A stretch of DNA of 64,000 bases from WJJR01 sp964440935 (GTDB lineage Bacteria; Zixibacteria; MSB-5A5; WJJR01), in assembly GCA_964440935.1 (NCBI GenBank), contig CAYTTY010000013.1, positions 24,601 to 88,600 of the forward strand, written 5' to 3'. A model generated the notes under the pieces. That model worked only from the letters and a program-made list of their open reading frames with translations, was not told where the DNA came from and did not search any database. The position numbers and the translations under genes are program-made. Each line of letters opens with the position of its first letter. Position 1 is the stretch's first letter. Below, piece by piece: positions 58,708-64,000 of this stretch.

Positions 58708-59139
58708 TCACTTGCCGAGAAAGGTATTCACTTCGTCGACCGCTTTGAGTTCATCCATGTAGATGTGTATCAGCGTATGGGTGAACACCGGATGTTCCTT
58801 TACCAGCGGCATGATCTCTTGATACGTTTTCGCAGCCGTCGTTTCGGTCTTCAATGCTTCTTCGAGCATCACTTTCAAGTCGTCGGTATGCACAATGGCA
58901 GTGCTGTCGCGATCGGTGACAGCGGTTCCGTCGAGTTGGGCGATGATGTCGCGCACCATTTTGGCATGGCCGATTGATTCGGACGCTTCTTCTTCGAAAT
59001 GCTCACCCAGCGGAATACTCTCGAGGCCTTTCACGTACGCCGCGTAATGTGCATACATGGCGTGGGCGCGCAGTTCCCAAGCGAGTGCCTTGTTCAGCAT
59101 GTCGAGCAGCTTGTCCTTTTCTTTCAGTTCGATAATCAT
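58708..59139 (-). CDS. Ferritin-like (bacterioferritin/DPS-type) protein
   Basis: 143 residues forming a four-helix bundle. Di-iron ligands are in 'LAWELRAHAMYAHYAAYVKG' (Glu), 'HFEEEASESIGHAKMV' (Glu and His) and 'KTETTAAKTYQEI' (Glu), with a His-Glu region 'YMDELKAVDEVNTFL' near the end. It probably stores iron or scavenges peroxide. It sits between the aminopeptidase gene and the hypothetical gene on one strand. Confidence 0.85.
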   Translation of the reverse strand: MIIELKEKDKLLDMLNKALAWELRAHAMYAHYAAYVKGLESIPLGEHFEEEASESIGHAKMVRDIIAQLDGTAVTDRDSTAIVHTDDLKVMLEEALKTETTAAKTYQEIMPLVKEHPVFTHTLIHIYMDELKAVDEVNTFLGK

Positions 59140-59184
59140 GGTCCGTTGGTCTCCTGCAACTAAGGTGTTGTTGATGTTGGAATT

Positions 59185-60675
59185 CTATTTCTGTCGCAAA
59201 AATTCAATCAGCAATCGGGGGCCGAATCCGCTGGCGCCCTTGGGCGTGTACGGATTACCCGACTTGAATAGATCGATGCCGGCGATATCAATGTGCATCC
59301 ATGGGTAATCACCGACAAATCGCTGCAAAATGCGCGCGGCAATCGACGCGCCGCCGTAGCGTCCACCGCCATTGCGCATATCGGCCACCGGTGATTTGAA
59401 TTTCTCGTCGTAATCAAGGTGCAGCGGCATCCGCCAAACCTTTTCGCCGCTGATGTCCGATGCCTTCTCCAAGCGTTTCGCAGCCTTTTCATCGGTCGCA
59501 AAGTAACCACCGTACACGTCGCCCAACGCCACTGCCATTGCACCGGTCAGGGTGGCACAGTCGATGATCAGGTTGGGCTCGTAGCGTTGCACGTAGTGCA
59601 GACCATCGGCGAGGATCATCCGTCCTTCGGCATCGGTCGACATGATTTCGACGGTCAGCCCCGACATGGTGCGAACCACGTCGCCGGGACGGTATGCCGT
59701 TCCGGACGGCATATTCTCAACGAGCGGTGTGACGGCTACAAGATTAACCGGTAGCTTCAGTTTGGCGGCCGCGCAGATCGTTGAGATCATCACGGCGGAG
59801 CCCATCATATCGCCGCGCATTTCCCACATGTCGGCGCTGGGTTTGATGGAAATGCCACCGCTGTCGAAAGTGACGCCTTTGCCGACAAGAGCAACATCTA
59901 CGGTTTTGGCGCGTCCCTTGCGGCCGTTGTACTGCATGATCAGGAATTGCGGCTCATTGTTGGAACCACCGCCTACGGCCAGGACCGCACCCATTTTCAA
60001 TTTCTTGATGTCGCTCAGCCCGAGCACTTGCAACTTCACCCCTGCATCGCGGCAGAACTGCCCGGCCTTCGTCGCATACGACTTGGGATAGAGATCATTC
60101 GCGGGAGCGTTGGTCAGATCGCGCACCCGACACGTCGCCTCGCCCAACACCTTGCCGTTGTCAACAGCATTGGTGACCCGGCGTCGGCGTTTGCCATCAG
60201 GCTCCCAGAGAGTGAAGGATTCGAGTTGTGGTGTCAGTCCCGATTTCTCAGAGATACACTCATCGTAGAGATAGTTGCCCATCATCGCTGCGGCGACGGC
60301 ATTTTCGGTAATCGCCGTAACGTCGGTACCGGGCAGCATCGGTGCAATGAGTGATTTGAATGAGCGGCTACGCGCGGCCTGGACCGCAGTGCCGTAGGCA
60401 CGGCGCAGCGACTCCATATCAAGACGGCGACGGGTGCCAATACCAACTAATATGGCACGCGTTCCATCGGCGGCGACAGCCGTCGCTGTCGAATTCGCCC
60501 TGCCGGTAAAGTCGCCGGCATCGCAGCGGGCCTTGATGGCGTCCTGAAGGGGTTCGGGGAGTTCTCTGGTCCAGGTGGGAATCGCCGCCGGCTCGCCATG
60601 CACAAATACCGCGACAGGCGACTCGGCCGACAGATCGGCCAACGAGGCTCCCGAGACATTGATTGTCAACTCCAT
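59185..60675 (-). CDS. pepA: Leucyl aminopeptidase (M17)
   Basis: 496 residues from the ATG at 60675, preceded by AGAGGAGG (the frame to 60723 lacks support). The N-terminal macrodomain-like half leads to the catalytic half with 'LVGKGVTFDSGGISIKPS', 'MRGDMMGSAVMI', the metal-site signature 'STDAEGRMILADGL' and 'CATLTGAMAVALG'. It is a hexameric two-metal exopeptidase that removes N-terminal residues in the cytoplasm. It leads a co-directional run with the ferritin-like gene. Confidence 0.96.
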   Translation of the reverse strand: MELTINVSGASLADLSAESPVAVFVHGEPAAIPTWTRELPEPLQDAIKARCDAGDFTGRANSTATAVAADGTRAILVGIGTRRRLDMESLRRAYGTAVQAARSRSFKSLIAPMLPGTDVTAITENAVAAAMMGNYLYDECISEKSGLTPQLESFTLWEPDGKRRRRVTNAVDNGKVLGEATCRVRDLTNAPANDLYPKSYATKAGQFCRDAGVKLQVLGLSDIKKLKMGAVLAVGGGSNNEPQFLIMQYNGRKGRAKTVDVALVGKGVTFDSGGISIKPSADMWEMRGDMMGSAVMISTICAAAKLKLPVNLVAVTPLVENMPSGTAYRPGDVVRTMSGLTVEIMSTDAEGRMILADGLHYVQRYEPNLIIDCATLTGAMAVALGDVYGGYFATDEKAAKRLEKASDISGEKVWRMPLHLDYDEKFKSPVADMRNGGGRYGGASIAARILQRFVGDYPWMHIDIAGIDLFKSGNPYTPKGASGFGPRLLIEFLRQK

Positions 60676-60802
60676 GTGACCCTCCTCTATCCGAACATGG
60701 TCCAACACATAACAGCCGGGCAATCAACCACACCTGCCGGATGCAACCAAGTGCTTTTTCAGTATTCCGGGGTGATCGTGTAGATGGCTATCCGTCACCA
60801 TC

Positions 60803-61834
60803 TTATGCATGCGACCGACGTGGGACCGGGCGCAGTAAGGCGATCCAGCCTCCCACGCCGTAAGTGGCATGGAATATCGCCAAATGGAACGGTAAGAGCG
60901 GGATTGCCCATAGCGGGCCGCGTGGTACGGTTACGGCGACTGTATGACCCACCACAAGCGCCCCATAACATCCAGTTAAACCAAGCAGAATGTACAGTGC
61001 GATAGTCGAGTAAAGCGATGCAATGGCCAGTACCAAACCGATGAGAATGGCCGCCATCGGTGCGACATGATACCATTGTGCCGACGGTATGCCCAGCTTC
61101 CAGCTCCAGACTGTCCAACTGGCGTTACCCCAAGCCCGCGTCCAGAGGCCCACAGGACTCGTGGGAGCAAGATACTGGACGGTGGATTGAACCTGATAGA
61201 ATCGAATACCGCGTTCCCGTAAACGTCGAATCAAATCATTATCCTGATTGCGTACCAGTCGCTCATCGAGCCCGCCGATGTCGATCAACATTTGGCGGTT
61301 GAACAGGGCGAAGTTCACGGTCGATGCCCATCCCGAGCGGTCGTCCCATCGCCAGGGAGCGAGACCGGTTCCGATCGGTGACCGGAGGACCATCGCATTG
61401 AGCGTACCGGCTCTCCCCTCCCCATCGACGAGCAACCGTCCACCGACTGCGACATTCTCATGACGAATGAACTCGCGCGCTAATGTCGACACATAGTCGG
61501 GCGCCAGCGCACAGTGGCCCGAGATCCACAGGACCGCTGGTGCATCGGTCGACTGGAGAGCCAGGTTGACGGCGGCCGGAGTCACACGTTGTGGATTGTG
61601 AAGGACCGTGAGCGTGGCACCCGGGATCGGCACTGAGTCGATCACGTCGCGCCACGCATCGGTCGAGCCCCCATCGACAATCATCACTTCGAGCAGAGAC
61701 CGAGGATAATCCTGCGCGGCTATCGACGCCAAGGTCCGCAAAAGCGTGCGAGCCTCGTTTAGGATCGGGATAATGATGGCAATGCGAAGCGGATCGTCAC
61801 CGTGGGATGATCGTGATTCAGGTTTGGCAGACAT
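60803..61834 (-). CDS. Family-2 glycosyltransferase with C-terminal membrane helices
   Basis: 343 residues from the ATG at 61834; a TTG at 61852 is an alternative. The GT-A fold is evident: 'IAIIIPILNEARTLLRTLAS', 'VMIVDGGSTDAWRDVIDS', a DxD-like position near 'WISGHCALAPDYVSTLAREF', and 'IGGLDERLVRNQDNDLIRRL' as the acceptor (ED/QD) motif. Three C-terminal helices anchor it ('AAILIGLVLAIASLYSTIAL'). It transfers sugars from NDP donors to lipid-linked or surface glycans. It is isolated next to the tRNA gene, with no polysaccharide cluster nearby. Confidence 0.9.
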   Translation of the reverse strand: MSAKPESRSSHGDDPLRIAIIIPILNEARTLLRTLASIAAQDYPRSLLEVMIVDGGSTDAWRDVIDSVPIPGATLTVLHNPQRVTPAAVNLALQSTDAPAVLWISGHCALAPDYVSTLAREFIRHENVAVGGRLLVDGEGRAGTLNAMVLRSPIGTGLAPWRWDDRSGWASTVNFALFNRQMLIDIGGLDERLVRNQDNDLIRRLRERGIRFYQVQSTVQYLAPTSPVGLWTRAWGNASWTVWSWKLGIPSAQWYHVAPMAAILIGLVLAIASLYSTIALYILLGLTGCYGALVVGHTVAVTVPRGPLWAIPLLPFHLAIFHATYGVGGWIALLRPVPRRSHA

Positions 61835-61877
61835 GCGGGTGGCGGCGACCAAATCGGCGGGCTGTTGTGACTGAGAA

Positions 61878-61949
61878 TACCCCCGCCAGGAATCGAACCT
61901 GGATTACCAGCTCCGGAGGCTGGTGCGTTATCCGTTACACCACGGGGGC
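61878..61949 (-). tRNA. tRNA-Arg (anticodon CCG)
   Basis: A complete 72-nt cloverleaf on the - strand: acceptor GCCCCCG / CGGGGGT with a G-U first pair, D-arm, anticodon stem CCAGC / GCTGG around loop CTCCGGA (anticodon CCG, reading CGG), and T-arm CCAGG-TTCGATT-CCTGG. Discriminator A; CCA is not encoded. Confidence 0.95.
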
Positions 61950-62111
61950 ATGGCCGTACCATCACGGCTCTGATCCTATCTTACGACGCATCGATGCCGG
62001 GCGGCAACCGTTTTTCGAGACCCGTGGCGCGGCAGGTCCAACTCGAAGTGCGAATTTGGGTTGCCGATTGGGCCCGGCCGGAGTAGTATTGAGCCAACGA
62101 CGGGAGGCGCC

Positions 62112-62411
62112 ATGATCATATTGCGGGCATTCCTGATACTGGTGGTGCTGGCCATCATCATAGGCTTTTCGGTGTACAACGCCGGGCCGCGCGTGGATGT
62201 CGATTTAATACGGGCACAGTACAATGTGCCGCTGGTCGTGGTGGTTTACTGGTCGTTTCTGGCCGGTATGCTGGTGGCATTTCTCCTCGCCATCTCCTAC
62301 ATCCTGAAAATGCAATCCGATCGCCGTTCCGAGCGGCTCGCCAGGAAGCGACTGGAGATGGAGATTTCGGCACTGCGAAACCGGACGATTGAGAAACTTG
62401 ACCAGTTGTGA
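62112..62411 (+). CDS. lapA: LapA-domain membrane protein, paired with LapB
   Basis: 99 residues from the ATG at 62112 (GGGAGG upstream). Two membrane helices ('ILRAFLILVVLAIIIGFSVY' and 'VVVVYWSFLAGMLVAFLLA') flank a periplasmic loop, and a C-terminal coiled coil follows ('SERLARKRLEMEISALRNR'). Located 41 bp upstream of lapB, the standard lapAB order. It likely forms the LPS-regulatory membrane complex with LapB. Confidence 0.88.
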   Translation: MIILRAFLILVVLAIIIGFSVYNAGPRVDVDLIRAQYNVPLVVVVYWSFLAGMLVAFLLAISYILKMQSDRRSERLARKRLEMEISALRNRTIEKLDQL

Positions 62412-62452
62412 TGGTGCCGACGCACAATACCGAATGAGACAGGAATCTGAGC

Positions 62453-63604
62453 ATGGATTTAACGGGATACGGCTGGACGATTTTCTGGGTGGTCGCGTTT
62501 GGGGTGGCGGGCGCCGCAATTGTGTGGACACGTACGCAACGTCGCCGCGTTTCGCAGGCGCCGCGCATGTATACCGAAGCGCTGCGCGCGCTGGTCGACG
62601 GCGAAGACCAACTGGCGTTTGAGCGCTTGAAGGCGGTTGTCTCCGAGGACTCCAGTAATCTCGATGCCTACTTAAAGCTCGGCGATTTGCTGCGTCGCCG
62701 GGGGCGTTTAGATCGTGCGATTCAGGTCCATGAGGACCTGACGGTTCGACTTGGCCTCACACGCAGCAATACCATCGCCATCCACCGCTCTCTGGCTGAA
62801 GACCATCTCGCCGCGGAGAACTATGAAGCGGCGGAACGTTCGCTGCGACGGATTTTGGAACTCGACCGGGAAAATCGCTGGGCGTCGAGCACGCTTGTGT
62901 GTCTGCTCGAGTTGACCGGTCGATTCGAGGAAGCGTTCGAAACCCACCGCGATTTGGTCAAACGCACGGGTCAATCCGACGGCCATCAATTGGCGATCTA
63001 CCGCGTTCTTCAGGGCCAGCAGATCGATGCCAACGGCAAAGGCCACGACGCACGCTTGCTTTACAAAGAAGCGCTCAATCACGACAACCGCTGTCTCGCC
63101 GCGATGCTCTCGATCGGGGATTCGTACTGGCGCGAGGGGCGTCAGGAGGACGCGGTGACCTGGTGGGGCAAATTCACCGATGCCGAACCAAAGGCCGCCC
63201 ATCTCGTCTTTGAGCGATTGCGCAAGGCCTTCTTCGAAATGGGTCATTTCGGCGAGATCGCGCGTGTCTACGAACAGACGCTGGACACCGATCCGACAAA
63301 CACACCGGCGTTATTGGGCCTTGCTGAATTGGCGTTGAAGAAGGGCGAACACGATCACGCCCTGGCGCACTTCCGGCGTGTGCTCGACATCGATCCGGAT
63401 AATGTCGGAGCGCGTGCAGGAATCGTTCGTGTCCTTGTGGAACAACAGAAGCTCCCCACGGCGGCCGAGGAGATTGAGGATCTATTGAACACCCGCGCGT
63501 TTCGGACTGATGGTTTGATCTGCCAGAAGTGTCATCATAAAGTCGATGAGCCGACATGGTATTGTCCCAATTGCCGGGCGGTTGATTCGTTTCGGTTGTA
63601 TTGA
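62453..63604 (+). CDS. lapB: LapB (YciM)-type TPR protein with C-terminal rubredoxin-like zinc domain
   Basis: 383 residues, close to the enterobacterial LapB length. An N-terminal membrane helix ('GWTIFWVVAFGVAGAAIVW') is followed by TPR repeats ('YLKLGDLLRRRGRLDRAIQV', 'PALLGLAELALKKGEHDHAL'). The C-terminal zinc ribbon has 'CQKCHHKVDEPTWYCPNC', as in LapB. In model bacteria LapB directs FtsH degradation of LpxC and so sets LPS levels. The presence of lapA just upstream supports the assignment. Confidence 0.92.
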   Translation: MDLTGYGWTIFWVVAFGVAGAAIVWTRTQRRRVSQAPRMYTEALRALVDGEDQLAFERLKAVVSEDSSNLDAYLKLGDLLRRRGRLDRAIQVHEDLTVRLGLTRSNTIAIHRSLAEDHLAAENYEAAERSLRRILELDRENRWASSTLVCLLELTGRFEEAFETHRDLVKRTGQSDGHQLAIYRVLQGQQIDANGKGHDARLLYKEALNHDNRCLAAMLSIGDSYWREGRQEDAVTWWGKFTDAEPKAAHLVFERLRKAFFEMGHFGEIARVYEQTLDTDPTNTPALLGLAELALKKGEHDHALAHFRRVLDIDPDNVGARAGIVRVLVEQQKLPTAAEEIEDLLNTRAFRTDGLICQKCHHKVDEPTWYCPNCRAVDSFRLY

Positions 63605-64000
63605 GTAGGGACAACCTCGAAGACGATTAGAGCAATTGTCAGATTTCCTGTCCGATTGAGAAATAGCGAGACTTGTTTCACTCAGTCTTCAGGTTTGGGT
63701 GCCACGGGCCTAAAGGCCCGTGGCACCCAAATACAAACGGAAAATACTTCTGACAATCGGTCTATTGTTATGTCCCCAAAATACGGTTCATCAGTGTCTC
63801 TACGAAATTGTACCCTGTGGCGTCACCCGAGGGCGCGTGACGGCTCCCGTCGTGGAAGCGACTTCGTTAAGCTATTGCTGGGACACAACACTATAGCATT
63901 TGTCATAAATCTTTTCCGTTCGGATCAGGGTGCCACGGGCCTCAAGGGGCGTGTTGAAAAACCTGCTGACTATCATCACCTCAGACTGGGGAGGGCGAGG
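63605..64000. other. Gene-free end of the window with REP palindromes
   Basis: No reading frame is supported. It contains the perfect palindrome listed at 63694 and a half-copy at 63929 (GGTGCCACGGGCCTCAAGGG). The window ends here, so a gene may begin beyond it. Confidence 0.5.
63694..63731. repeat. REP palindrome family J (17-bp perfect stem)
   Basis: TTTGGGTGCCACGGGCC, loop TAAA, and the exact complement. Located 90 bp after the lapB stop, so it may also end that transcript. A half-copy is at 63929-63950. Confidence 0.85.

Overview
The window reads as a chromosomal segment of a Gram-negative bacterium of moderately high GC content. The Gram-negative signs are an outer-membrane secretin, several beta-barrel proteins, lipoproteins with lipoboxes and LapA/LapB proteins. 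Large secreted proteins ending in a dockerin-like 'DLNxLIxxLFFNGP' module, a type IV pilus operon, and no close match to a model genus suggest an uncultured FCB-type lineage such as Zixibacteria. That placement is inference only.

Region 1 (1-10 kb). A membrane protein and a zinc-independent MDR oxidoreductase lie on the + strand. Facing them on the - strand is a compact histidine operon, hisG-hisC::HAD-hisB-hisH-hisF-hisA::I::E-hisD. Two fusions and translational overlaps pack the whole pathway into seven genes. Upstream of hisG is a 24-codon leader peptide with five His codons, followed by a GC-rich terminator and a competing antiterminator segment: a classical his attenuator that no gene call would list.

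Region 2 (9.6-31 kb). This holds a heme-binding-type CxxCH protein and a ~1180-residue secreted propeller/TSP3 protein. Next are an ECF sigma factor with its zinc-finger anti-sigma, and a TPR-CHAT protease gene split by one in-frame TGA. A pilMNOPQ operon follows, in which an AMIN domain sits on PilP rather than PilQ. The region closes with an NtrC-type regulator lacking GAFTGA, a secreted S8 protease, and a second NtrC-type regulator that retains the motif.

Region 3 (31-41 kb, mostly - strand). An operon-like run encodes FtcD, a secreted HExxH metalloprotease, an ECF-transporter S component, an outer-membrane barrel, AroH chorismate mutase, TyrA, a branched-chain aminotransferase and a UMF1-type MFS transporter.

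Region 4 (41-57 kb). This is an accessory, repeat-rich zone. It has one complete RAYT (REP-associated tyrosine transposase) unit with perfect 32-bp inverted ends, a second RAYT type, a truncated RAYT and a RAYT remnant. Around them lie many 60-275 bp cassettes built from REP palindromes placed as terminal inverted repeats. Pairs of identical or near-identical cassettes bracket cargo genes. Several neighbours are broken: a beta-helix gene with a lost start codon, a YbaK-type gene with an internal deletion, and a gene with an in-frame TAG. Intact neighbours include lipoproteins, an FG-GAP protein, a VOC protein, a DUF3841-like protein, an aldehyde dehydrogenase and an enoyl-CoA hydratase.

Region 5 (57-64 kb). 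Housekeeping resumes with a small barrel protein, a LapA protein, a ferritin-like protein, leucyl aminopeptidase, a GT2 glycosyltransferase, tRNA-Arg(CCG), and a lapA-lapB pair.
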